NCBI RefSeq assembly: GCF_042310355.1
Contig: NZ_JBHJMR010000002.1
Coordinates: forward strand, 248,001 to 312,000
Direction of reading: 5' to 3'
Source: Wenzhouxiangella sp042310355
Lineage (GTDB): Bacteria > Pseudomonadota > Gammaproteobacteria > Xanthomonadales > Wenzhouxiangellaceae
Length of the DNA: 64,000 nt
Shown: in pieces, positions 49,319-56,921 of the stretch
Layout: each line of letters opens with the position of its first letter
How positions within the stretch are numbered: position 1 is the stretch's first letter
The notes under the pieces: generated by a model
Databases searched by the model: none
Told to the model about the DNA's origin: nothing
The model's input: only the letters and a program-made list of their open reading frames with translations
Translations under genes and position numbers: made by a program

Positions 49319-49383
49319 GCCCGGCCTGAGACAGGCGGGCAAACAACCGAAACACACCGATTGCTTCACTAGGAGGATACGGT
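49319..49383 (+). ncRNA. ROSE-like RNA thermometer in the hsp20 leader
   Basis: The distal hairpin 49356-49383 closes with ACCG/CGGT and places TTGCT (49361-49365) opposite AGGAT within the AGGAGG ribosome-binding site. This reproduces the U-U, U-A, G-G, C-G, U-A pairing characteristic of ROSE thermometers of small heat-shock genes. An upstream hairpin (49319-49340, 9 bp with one bulged G) fits the multi-hairpin ROSE layout. Heating would melt it and expose the site. Assigned by pattern, not by covariance search. Confidence 0.65.
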
Positions 49384-49384
49384 T

Positions 49385-49867
49385 ATGACCACATTCGATC
49401 TTTCACCCCTGTACCGCACGGCTATCGGCTTCGACCGCATGGCCGACATGCTTTCGAACGCGCAGCGCGTCGACAGCAACGGCTATCCGCCCTACAACAT
49501 CGAGTCGCTCGGCGAGGACAACTACCGCATTACCATGGCGGTGGCCGGCTTCAGCCGCGACGAACTCGATATCGTGTCCGAGCAGAACACGCTGACCGTC
49601 TCCGGCAGCAAGTCCGATTCCGCCGAGGACAAGGACGGCGAGCGCGAGTTTCTCTATCGCGGGATCGCCAATCGTTCCTTCGAGCGGCGTTTCCAGCTGG
49701 CCGACCACGTCAAGGTGGTGGGCGCCGATCTGGAAAACGGTCTGCTGCACATCGAGCTGCAGCGCGAGTTGCCGGAACGGATGAAGCCGCGCAAGATCGA
49801 GATCGGCAGCGGCGATGATAGCCGCGTGATCGAGAACCAGGAGCAGAAGTCCGCGCAGGCGGCCTGA
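49385..49867 (+). CDS. Small heat-shock protein, Hsp20/IbpA family
   Basis: The 160-residue alpha-crystallin chaperone resembles IbpA: FDLSPLYRTAIGFDRMADML at the N-terminus, YPPYNIESLGEDNYRITMAV, the alpha-crystallin core AGFSRDELDI to LENGLLHIEL, and a C-terminal IEI (RKIEIGS) of the IxI type used in oligomerisation. It holds unfolded proteins for refolding by DnaK and ClpB. It has AGGAGG eight bases upstream, hidden in a predicted thermometer, and its own terminator downstream, so it is monocistronic. Confidence 0.96.
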   Translation: MTTFDLSPLYRTAIGFDRMADMLSNAQRVDSNGYPPYNIESLGEDNYRITMAVAGFSRDELDIVSEQNTLTVSGSKSDSAEDKDGEREFLYRGIANRSFERRFQLADHVKVVGADLENGLLHIELQRELPERMKPRKIEIGSGDDSRVIENQEQKSAQAA

Positions 49868-49901
49868 GCCCTGTCGCTCGCAGCCGTGATCGACACGGAC
49901 A

Positions 49902-49927
49902 GGGGCGTCTTCGGGCGCCCCTTTTTT
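49902..49927 (+). terminator. Rho-independent terminator of hsp20
   Basis: An 8-bp GC stem (49902-49909 with 49914-49921) closed by C(UUCG)G is followed by six T residues. This is a textbook intrinsic terminator 35 bases after the hsp20 stop. Confidence 0.93.
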
Positions 49928-49944
49928 GTGTAGCATTGGCGCTC

Positions 49945-50709
49945 ATGAGCACTTCCGACTCGACCCAACAGCCGGCGTGGCTGAATCTCTACCCGCTTTA
50001 CCAGTGGCTGGTCTACATTCCCCTGGTGGCGCTGACCACACTGCTCGGCGCCTTGCTCGCCGTGCCGGTGGCGTTGCTGCTGTCCCCGCGCCTGGCCAAC
50101 CTGTGGGTTGCGGTGACCTGGGGGCGCGTTCTGACCTGCCTGGCGCCCGTTCGCGTCGTCGTCGACGGGCTCGATCAGATCGACCCCGGACGAAGCTACG
50201 TTGTCGTGGCCAATCACCAGAGCCAGTTCGATATTCCGGTGGTCTACGGCTGGATCGGCCTGGACCTGCGCTGGGTCGCCAAGGCCGAACTCAGCCGCAT
50301 TCCCTTTGTGGCGGCCGGATGTCGCGCCATCGGGCACATCTTCATCGATCGGGCCGATCCCGACCAGGCCCGGACGGCCATCAACCGCGCCGTTGGCCGA
50401 CTCAAATCGGGTACCGGCCTGATGTTCTTCGCCGAGGGAACCCGGAGCCGCACGGGTGAGCTGCTGCCGTTCAAGAAGGGCGCCTTCCGGGTGGCCGTCG
50501 ACCAGCAGCTGCCGATTCTGCCGGTGACGATCATCGGCACCCGCGATATCCTGCCGGCGAAGAGCCTTCGCATCCGGCCCGGTCGCGTCCGGCTGGTGAT
50601 CCACCCGCCGCAGGAAACCGTCGGGCTGGGCACGGGCGAGATCGGGCAGTTGCAGCGCCGATGCCATGCCCTGGTCGCCGGCGCTCTGCCGCAGGGCAGC
50701 GCTTCCTGA
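49945..50709 (+). CDS. plsC: 1-acyl-sn-glycerol-3-phosphate acyltransferase
   Basis: PlsC converts lysophosphatidate to phosphatidate. From ATG 49945 (MSTSDSTQQP) the product is 254 residues; a TTG three codons earlier is possible. It has one N-terminal hydrophobic region (IPLVALTTLLGALLAVPVAL), the NHxxxxD box VANHQSQFDIPVV, and FFAEGTRSRTGELLPFKKGA. It overlaps the rhomboid start by one base (TGATG). Confidence 0.95.
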   Translation: MSTSDSTQQPAWLNLYPLYQWLVYIPLVALTTLLGALLAVPVALLLSPRLANLWVAVTWGRVLTCLAPVRVVVDGLDQIDPGRSYVVVANHQSQFDIPVVYGWIGLDLRWVAKAELSRIPFVAAGCRAIGHIFIDRADPDQARTAINRAVGRLKSGTGLMFFAEGTRSRTGELLPFKKGAFRVAVDQQLPILPVTIIGTRDILPAKSLRIRPGRVRLVIHPPQETVGLGTGEIGQLQRRCHALVAGALPQGSAS

Positions 50710-51422
50710 TGCACCTGCATCGTCCCGATCCCGAGTACGCCGGCTCGGAACGCGCGCGCCGCAATTTCTGGCTGGCCATGCGTCTGACCGCGGGATTCGT
50801 GGCCGTGATGTGGGCGGTGTTCCTGTTCGACAGCCTCGCGGCCCTGGACCTGGCGCGTTTCGGACTGCGCCCGCGCGAGGGCGTGGGCCTGCTGGGCCTG
50901 GCCACCACGCCGCTGCTGCACGCGCATCTGGGTCACATCGCTTCGAACACCGTGCCCCTGTTCATCGGCGGCGTGGCGATGCTGTTCCTGTATCCCAACT
51001 CGGCGCTCAAGGCGTTGCCGATCATGTATGTCGGAAGCGCCGCCGTCGCCTGGGTCTTCGGGCGTCCGAGCCTGCATATCGGTGCCAGTGGACTGGTCTA
51101 TGCCATCCTTGCCTTCGTCTTCGTTTCCGGCATTCTCAAGCGCGATCTGCGGTCGGTGGGCGTGTCGCTGCTGGTCTGGTTTCTCTACGGTTCGATGATC
51201 TGGGGGGCGCTGCCGATCGACAATTCGACCAGCTGGGAGCTGCACACCAGCGGCATGATCATCGGCGTGATTCTCGCCTTCGTCTTCCGCAACCAGGATC
51301 TGCCGCCGGTCAAGCGCTACGATTGGGAGTGGGACGAGGAATTCGAGGAGCCCTTCGACGATCCTTTCGATGATTCGTCCGACGATCCCGACGAAGCCGG
51401 CCGCAACGAGCGCTGGCCGTGA
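50709..51422 (+). CDS. Rhomboid family intramembrane serine protease
   Basis: The 237-residue protein has six hydrophobic segments and the rhomboid Ser-His dyad: nucleophile in HIGASGLVYAILAF (GxSG) and His in ELHTSGMIIGVILAF. The oxyanion-side HLGHIASNTVPLF is also present. The C-terminal tail is strikingly acidic (WDEEFEEPFDDPFDDSSDD), which is not part of the usual fold. It probably cleaves a membrane protein within the bilayer; the substrate is unknown. It is coupled to plsC. Confidence 0.92.
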   Translation: MHLHRPDPEYAGSERARRNFWLAMRLTAGFVAVMWAVFLFDSLAALDLARFGLRPREGVGLLGLATTPLLHAHLGHIASNTVPLFIGGVAMLFLYPNSALKALPIMYVGSAAVAWVFGRPSLHIGASGLVYAILAFVFVSGILKRDLRSVGVSLLVWFLYGSMIWGALPIDNSTSWELHTSGMIIGVILAFVFRNQDLPPVKRYDWEWDEEFEEPFDDPFDDSSDDPDEAGRNERWP

Positions 51423-51447
51423 CGAGGAATTATCCAAGCGAGCAAGC

Positions 51448-52017
51448 ATGATCAGAAAACTTTTCGGAATACTGCTGGCCTTGATCGTGGCACTGATCGT
51501 CATCGGCTTCCTGCTGCCGACGACGGTCACGGTCGAGCGCGAGCGGGTGGTCGAGCATTCGCACGATGTCGTGTTCGAAGTGCTCGGGGATCTTCGGCAC
51601 TTTACCCAGTGGGCGCCCTGGCTCGGTCGGCACGAGGCAATGACCTGGCGGCTCGAGGGGCCGGCTGAGGGCGTCGGCGCCACGCTGGTGTGGAAGGAAA
51701 CACCCGAGGCCGAAGCCAGTCGCCTCTGGATCGTCGGCGTAGAGCGTCCGCGGCGTGTCGACATGAAACTCGAGCTCGGTGGCAACGAGGCCGACAGCTG
51801 GTTCGAGGTCAGCGATGGCGAGGGCGGTCGCGTGGTTCGCTGGGGCATGCGCATCGAGTTCGGTGCTCTCGACCTGGTGGGCCGCTACGTCGGGCTGATG
51901 CTGCCGGGACTGGTCGGCCGTGATTACCGGGAAGGCCTCGAACGCCTCGACGAGTACCTCGCGCGTTCCCCGGGGCGCGTTCCGGCGCTGCCCGAAGACC
52001 TGGCCGGCGGAGAATGA
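51448..52017 (+). CDS. SRPBCC-family membrane-anchored protein
   Basis: The 189-residue protein has an N-terminal membrane helix (LFGILLALIVALIVIGFLL) and a START/polyketide-cyclase-like domain: VVEHSHDVVFEVLGDLRHFTQWAPW, GVGATLVWKE and VRWGMRIEF. Family members bind hydrophobic ligands. The frame is open 26 codons further upstream, overlapping the rhomboid; I chose ATG 51448 because the helix follows directly. It overlaps the next gene by four bases (ATGA). Confidence 0.83.
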   Translation: MIRKLFGILLALIVALIVIGFLLPTTVTVERERVVEHSHDVVFEVLGDLRHFTQWAPWLGRHEAMTWRLEGPAEGVGATLVWKETPEAEASRLWIVGVERPRRVDMKLELGGNEADSWFEVSDGEGGRVVRWGMRIEFGALDLVGRYVGLMLPGLVGRDYREGLERLDEYLARSPGRVPALPEDLAGGE

Positions 52018-52886
52018 GCGGGCAACCGCGGCTGCACGTGCTCGGCTGCGGGCGGGCCGCGGTCGCGGTCGCTCGTCGCCTGATCGACACCGGGCGTGCG
52101 CGCCCGGGCCTGATCGTCAACCGCAGCGTCGAGAGCGCTCGCCGGGCGGCGGCATTCATCGGCGGCGGCGAAGCGGCCGCGCAGTTGGACGCGCGCATCG
52201 CCGGCGACTGGCTGATGCTGGGGCTGCCCGACGGCGTTCTGGTTGACTCGCTCGAAGACCTGGTGGGTGATCTTGCCGCGCCGCCGGGGCTGGTCTTTCA
52301 CCTGTCGGGCTCGGTCGAGGCGGCGGTGCTGAGAATTGCCGGCGCGCCGGTCGCGGCCGTGCATCCCGTTCGCGCCTTTTCCGACCCCGAACACGCTGCC
52401 GCGCATTTTGCCGGGACCTGGTGCGTGGCCGAGGGCGATGACGCTGCGCTGGAGGTGCTGCGCCCGGTATTCGAGGCCGCCGGCGGCCGCTGGCTGGCCT
52501 TTGCCGCCCGGGACAAGGCGGCCTGGCATGCGGCGACCGTGGCGGCCAGCAATTTCCTCGTCACGACACAGGCGCTGGCGCGCGAGCTGGCCGACCAGGC
52601 CGGCCTGCCCGAGGCGCAGGCGGCCGAGGTCCTGTGCGACCTGCAGCTGGGTACGCTCGAGGGCCTTCGCGAACGCTCGCCGCGCGAGGTCCTGACCGGT
52701 CCGATCGAGCGCGGCGACGAGGCGGCATGCCGGCGCCTGTTGACGGCCGCCGCAGGGCTGAATGAACGTCAGCTCCGGCTGTTTTCCGAGCTGGGCCTGG
52801 CCACCCTCGACCTGGCGCAGGTAAAACGTGGTGAACGCGCTGGCGACCGCGCGCTGGCGGCGTTGTTCGCGCCTACCAGCGACTGA
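52014..52886 (+). CDS. Rossmann-like/DUF2520 protein
   Basis: The 290-residue product has an N-terminal NAD(P)-like fold (LHVLGCGRAAVAVARRLIDT), then SGSVEAAVL and VAAVHPVRAFSD, followed by the helical DUF2520 domain (WHAATVAASNFLVTTQALAREL) resembling ProC and 6-phosphogluconate dehydrogenase. Function is not established. Its last 14 bases overlap the 3' end of convergent aat. Confidence 0.85.
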   Translation: MSGQPRLHVLGCGRAAVAVARRLIDTGRARPGLIVNRSVESARRAAAFIGGGEAAAQLDARIAGDWLMLGLPDGVLVDSLEDLVGDLAAPPGLVFHLSGSVEAAVLRIAGAPVAAVHPVRAFSDPEHAAAHFAGTWCVAEGDDAALEVLRPVFEAAGGRWLAFAARDKAAWHAATVAASNFLVTTQALARELADQAGLPEAQAAEVLCDLQLGTLEGLRERSPREVLTGPIERGDEAACRRLLTAAAGLNERQLRLFSELGLATLDLAQVKRGERAGDRALAALFAPTSD

Positions 52887-53604
52887 AGTCGATGCGCCCG
52901 ATCGCCCGGGCCCAGTCGTCGACCGCCGCCGCTTCGGCCACACCGCGGGCGAGGGCGGCCTGGAACAGGTCGCCGGAGAGCATGCTTACGCCCAGGCGCT
53001 CGAGGTGGGGGTTCCACAGCTGGCAGTCGCAGAGGATGAAGTTCCATTCGCCCAGGGCGCGCATCAGCACCGCAAGCGCGATCTTTGAGGCGTCGCGCTG
53101 CCGGTGGAACTTGGATTCGGCAAAGAAGATGCGACCGATCGAGACCCCGTAGAGACCGCCGATGAGCGCATCGCTGTCGATGTCGCGGATTTCGATGCTG
53201 TGGGCATGGCCCATGGCGTGGAGCCTGCCGTAGGCGGCGCGCATCTCGGGCGTGATCCAGGTGCCGTCCTGCGCGTCGCGCGGTTCGGCGCAGGCGGCGA
53301 CAACCGCGTCGAAGGCCTGGTCGGCGCCGACCCGATAGCGCCCCTGGCGCAGCGTTCGCTTGAATCGGCGCGACAGGTGCATGCCGCCGGGCAGCATGAC
53401 CGCGCGCGGTTCCGGCGACCACCACAGCACGGGTCCCGGCGCCTCGTACCAGGGGAAGATTCCCTGGCGGTAGGCGGCCAGGAGCCGGGTCGGATGGAGG
53501 TCGCCGCCCCAGGCCAGCAGGCCGTCTTCGCGCGGATTCGCCAGCGGATCGGGGAACGGGCTTTCGGGCGCGTCACCCAGGCGGGGGATGGGAGATTGCA
53601 TCAT
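52873..53604 (-). CDS. aat: Leucyl/phenylalanyl-tRNA-protein transferase
   Basis: Aat adds Leu or Phe to proteins with N-terminal Arg or Lys, marking them for ClpAP (N-degron pathway). Motifs: GLLAWGGDLHPTRLLAAYRQ, GIFPWYEAPGPVLWWSPEPR, GGLYGVSIGRIFFAESKFH and the C-terminal WNFILCDCQLWNPHLERLG. The 243-residue product starts at an ATGATG pair overlapping the GNAT gene stop. clpS and clpA are not in the window. Confidence 0.97.
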   Translation of the reverse strand: MMQSPIPRLGDAPESPFPDPLANPREDGLLAWGGDLHPTRLLAAYRQGIFPWYEAPGPVLWWSPEPRAVMLPGGMHLSRRFKRTLRQGRYRVGADQAFDAVVAACAEPRDAQDGTWITPEMRAAYGRLHAMGHAHSIEIRDIDSDALIGGLYGVSIGRIFFAESKFHRQRDASKIALAVLMRALGEWNFILCDCQLWNPHLERLGVSMLSGDLFQAALARGVAEAAAVDDWARAIGRIDFSRW

Positions 53605-54743
53605 GCCTGCTTGAAGGGGTTGAACTGCTCGAGTTGCTCGCGGCGGCGCTCGAGAAAGCCGGCTTCCGCCTGCAGCCAGTGCCGGATGCCTTCGCGCAAC
53701 CCCGGGTGACGGATGTAGTGGAACGACCGTGTTCTGCGCGGCAGGAAGCCGCGCCGGATCTTGTGCTCGCCCTGGGCGCCGGGTTCGAACCACTCCAGGC
53801 CTTTGGCGATGCAGTAGTCGATGCCCTGGTAGTAGCAGGTTTCGAAGTGCACGTCGCGGGTCTCGACCAGGCTTCCCCAGTAGCGTCCGTAGAGCCGCTT
53901 GCCGTCGCGCCAGAACACCGCGCAGGCCAGGTCCTCGCCGCCGTGGCTGGCGATGCACACCAGAAAGTCGCTGCCGAAGCGCGCCGCGGCCCGCTCGAAG
54001 AAGTCGCGGTTGAGCGAGGGCAGGTTGCCGTAGAGGGCGAAGGTGGTCTGGTAGCAGCGATCGACCAGCGCGAGTTCCGTCGGCTCGAGCTCGTTGCCGT
54101 CGCGCCAGCGAAAGCGCCAGCCTTCCTCGTGGACGCGCCGTCGCTCGGCGCGGATATTCTTGCGCGGCTTGCGCTTGAGCTGTTCGAGGAAGTGGTCGAA
54201 GTCACGGTAGCCGTCGTTCTGCCAGTGATACTGCCAGTCGAAGCGCTCCAGCCAGCCGGCCTCTCGCAGCACGGCCGCGTCGGCGGGGGCGCAGAAGTTG
54301 ACGCCCCCCGACCACAGGTCGAGCTCCTCGACCAGCGATTCCATGCGCCGAACCAGCCCGAGCGCGGCCTGCGGGTCTCGTTCGCTGCCGAGCAGGCGGG
54401 GGCCGGTTACCGGGGTGAAGGGGGCCGCGACGAGCAGCTTGGGATACCAGGGCATTCCAGCCTGTTGCGAGGCCTGGGCCCAGGCGAAGTCGAAGACGAA
54501 CTCGCCGTGGGAGTGATCCTTCAGCCAGGCCGGCGCCGCGCACGCCATCCGGCCGTTACCAGTTTCGGTCATCGCCAGGGGGCGCCAGCCCGACAGCGCG
54601 CCGGTACAGCCGGTTTCCTCGGCGCTGGCGAGGAAACGCCAGTCGGCGAACGGCCCGGTTTTACACAGACCGTTCCAGTCCGCCTCGTCGAGGGTCGAGA
54701 ACGGCCGCTCGATTTCCAGCGAATCAGTCCTGTTGCTCGTCAA
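53601..54743 (-). CDS. FemAB-like GNAT protein (DUF482)
   Basis: The 380-residue product starts at TTG 54743, overlapping the trxB end by 20 bases. FDWQYHWQNDGYRDFDHFLE, LKRKPRKNIRAERRRV and FETCYYQGIDYCIAKGLEWFEP followed by GEHKIRRGFLPRRTRSFHYI are typical of DUF482 proteins, which have a FemAB-like acyltransferase fold and are often called peptidoglycan biosynthesis proteins without direct proof. It sits in a trxB-DUF482-aat operon. Confidence 0.9.
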   Translation of the reverse strand: MTSNRTDSLEIERPFSTLDEADWNGLCKTGPFADWRFLASAEETGCTGALSGWRPLAMTETGNGRMACAAPAWLKDHSHGEFVFDFAWAQASQQAGMPWYPKLLVAAPFTPVTGPRLLGSERDPQAALGLVRRMESLVEELDLWSGGVNFCAPADAAVLREAGWLERFDWQYHWQNDGYRDFDHFLEQLKRKPRKNIRAERRRVHEEGWRFRWRDGNELEPTELALVDRCYQTTFALYGNLPSLNRDFFERAAARFGSDFLVCIASHGGEDLACAVFWRDGKRLYGRYWGSLVETRDVHFETCYYQGIDYCIAKGLEWFEPGAQGEHKIRRGFLPRRTRSFHYIRHPGLREGIRHWLQAEAGFLERRREQLEQFNPFKQA

Positions 54744-55680
54744 GATAGCGTTCGGCGTCCAGCGCGGCCATGCAGCCGAATCCGGCCGAGGTCACCGCCT
54801 GCCGGTAGACGTGGTCGGCCACGTCGCCGGCGGCGAACACCCCCGGCACGGAGGTAGCCGTGGCCATGCCGTCCTGGCCGGTCGTGATGTGGATGTATCC
54901 GTCGCTCATTTTCAGCTGGCCGTCGAAGATCTTCGTGTTGGGATCGTGCCCGATGGCGATGAAGACCCCGTCGAGCTCGATGTCGCCGGTCTCGTCGCTG
55001 CTGACGTGCTTGATGCGCATGCCGGTCACGCCATCGTCGTCGCCGAGCACTTCGTCGAGAACGTGGTTCCAGCGGATCTCGACCTTGCCTTCGGCTTCCT
55101 TCTGGAACAGCCGCTCCTGCAGGATCTTCTCGGCGCGCAACTCTTCACGGCGGTGCACGAGGGTGACCTTGCTGGCGATATTGGCCAGGTAAAGGGCCTC
55201 TTCGACTGCCGTGTTGCCGCCGCCGATGACCGCCACGGGCTTGCCGCGGTAGAAGAAGCCGTCGCAGGTGGCGCAGGCCGACACGCCGCGCCCCTTGAAG
55301 GCTTCCTCCGACGGCAGCCCCAGGTAACGGGCCGAAGCGCCGGTGGCGATGATCAGGGCATCGCAGGTGTAGACGCCGCTGTCGCCTTCGAGCCGGTAGG
55401 GCTTGCTCGACAGGTCCGCCGTGTGGATATGGTCGAAGATGATCTCGGTGTCGAAGGCCTCGGCGTGGGCCCCCATCTGTTGCATCAGCTCCGGACCCTG
55501 CAGGTCGGGGTAGCTGCCGGGCCAGTTCTCCACGTCGGTGGTGGTGGTCAGCTGACCGCCCTGTTCGATACCCGTGATCACCGCCGGGCTCAGGTTGGCG
55601 CGGGCGGCATAGATGGCCGCGGTGTAGCCGGCAGGACCGGATCCGAGAATCAGCAGGCGGAAATGGCGGGGGTCGGACAT
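54724..55680 (-). CDS. trxB: Thioredoxin reductase
   Basis: TrxB reduces thioredoxin with NADPH. The 318-residue product has LILGSGPAGYTAAIYAARAN (FAD), the redox-active SACATCDGFFYRG (CxxC) and the NADPH motif VIGGGNTAVEEALYLANIA, ending in FAAGDVADHVYRQAVTSAG. GGAG precedes the ATG. It is divergent from ald. In E. coli the neighbouring divergent gene is lrp; here ald takes that place next to ftsK. Confidence 0.98.
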   Translation of the reverse strand: MSDPRHFRLLILGSGPAGYTAAIYAARANLSPAVITGIEQGGQLTTTTDVENWPGSYPDLQGPELMQQMGAHAEAFDTEIIFDHIHTADLSSKPYRLEGDSGVYTCDALIIATGASARYLGLPSEEAFKGRGVSACATCDGFFYRGKPVAVIGGGNTAVEEALYLANIASKVTLVHRREELRAEKILQERLFQKEAEGKVEIRWNHVLDEVLGDDDGVTGMRIKHVSSDETGDIELDGVFIAIGHDPNTKIFDGQLKMSDGYIHITTGQDGMATATSVPGVFAAGDVADHVYRQAVTSAGFGCMAALDAERYLDEQQD

Positions 55681-55681
55681 G

Positions 55682-55801
55682 TATAATTTCTCCGTTCAAG
55701 AGCCGGGCGCATCAAAGGCACAGACGTGAGGTCGCCCGCCTCGCAATCCAAGGCGGGCCGATCGTCGATCGGTCCTTTTATTTTGGCAGTTTATTTTGGC
55801 A
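55682..55801 (+). promoter_or_regulatory. Attenuator-like leader before ald
   Basis: TATAAT (55682-55687) is the likely -10. Downstream, hairpin 1 (55734-55741 with 55751-55758, 8 bp perfect) and hairpin 2 (55755-55763 with 55767-55775, 9 bp) share 55755-55758, so only one can form. Hairpin 2 is followed by TTTTATTTT, like an intrinsic terminator placed before the gene. A 12-bp direct repeat (TTTATTTTGGCA at 55777 and 55790) follows, ending 20 bases before the ATG. Together they suggest attenuation or an activator site, perhaps amino-acid responsive. Confidence 0.5.
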
Positions 55802-55821
55802 CTTCTGAAGGAGCTTGAAGG

Positions 55822-56883
55822 ATGCGAATCGGAATTCCCCGCGAGATTAAGACCCTGGAAGGGCGCGTGGCCCTGGTACCGGCGGCCTGCGGTGACCTGG
55901 TCCAGGCCGGGCACGAGGTCTTCATCGAGGCCGGGGCGGGCAGCAAGAGCGGTTTTTCCGACGAGGACTTCCAGCAGGTCGGCGTCGAGGTTTTGCCCGA
56001 CGCCGCGGCGCTCTACGGCAAGGCCGAGTTGCTGGTCAAGGTCAAAGAGCCGATCGAGGGTGACCTGCAGCACCTGCGCTCCGATCACTTGCTGTTCTGC
56101 TACCTGCATCTGGCGGCCGAGCCGAAGCTGACCGAGCGCCTGCTCGAGATCGGCCTGACCGGCGTCGCCTTCGAGACGGTCGAGGAGGCCGACGGCTCCC
56201 TGCCGCTGCTCGCTCCCATGAGCAATATCGCCGGCCGGATCGGTGTGCAGGTGGGCACGCACCTGCTGCATCAGCCCGAGGGCGGGCGCGGCGTTCTGCT
56301 GGGCGGTCTGCCGGCCGCCGACCGCGGCCACGTCGTGGTGCTCGGTGCCGGCGCGGCTGGCGGCAACTCCGCCCGCCTGGCGGCCTCGTCCGGGGCGCGC
56401 GTGACCGTCTTCGACAAGCGCCAGGATCGCCTGGCCGAGATGATGGCCATCGGCCCCAACGTCACCGCCCTGTACCCCTACGGAGAGACCGTGGCCGAGT
56501 TTGTCTCCAAGGCCGATCTGGTCATCGGCGCGGTGCTGGTCACCGGCGCGCGTGCGCCGCACGTGATCTCGCGCGAGATGATCGCGTCGATGAACGAGGG
56601 CGCGGTCGTGGTCGATATTTCGGTCGACCAGGGCGGCTGCGTGGAGACCACGCGCCCGACCACCTACGCCGACCCGACCTACCAGGTCGACGGCGTGACG
56701 CATTTCGCCGTTACCAACATGCCCGGTGCCGTGCCGCGCACGTCCAGCCAGGCATTGTCGGCGGCCATCCTGCCCTACGTGCAGCATATGGCCCGGCCGG
56801 ACTGGGAAGGCGTCAAGGCGCTTTCGCGCGGCGTTAACCTGCGCGGTGGCGAGCTTGTGCATCCGGCCCTGAAACAAGCATAA
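55822..56883 (+). CDS. ald: Alanine dehydrogenase
   Basis: Ald interconverts L-alanine and pyruvate with NAD, supporting growth on alanine and peptides. The 353-residue product has MRIGIPREIKTLEGRVALVP, catalytic Lys in LVKVKEPIEG and His in CYLHLAAEPKL, and the NAD motif VVLGAGAAGGNSARLAASSG. AAGGAG precedes the ATG. Its place beside ftsK, where lrp sits in enteric bacteria, is notable. An attenuator-like leader precedes it. Confidence 0.97.
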   Translation: MRIGIPREIKTLEGRVALVPAACGDLVQAGHEVFIEAGAGSKSGFSDEDFQQVGVEVLPDAAALYGKAELLVKVKEPIEGDLQHLRSDHLLFCYLHLAAEPKLTERLLEIGLTGVAFETVEEADGSLPLLAPMSNIAGRIGVQVGTHLLHQPEGGRGVLLGGLPAADRGHVVVLGAGAAGGNSARLAASSGARVTVFDKRQDRLAEMMAIGPNVTALYPYGETVAEFVSKADLVIGAVLVTGARAPHVISREMIASMNEGAVVVDISVDQGGCVETTRPTTYADPTYQVDGVTHFAVTNMPGAVPRTSSQALSAAILPYVQHMARPDWEGVKALSRGVNLRGGELVHPALKQA

Positions 56884-56921
56884 TCAAGTAATTGGGAAAT
56901 ATAATTGATGCAGGTTAGAAG

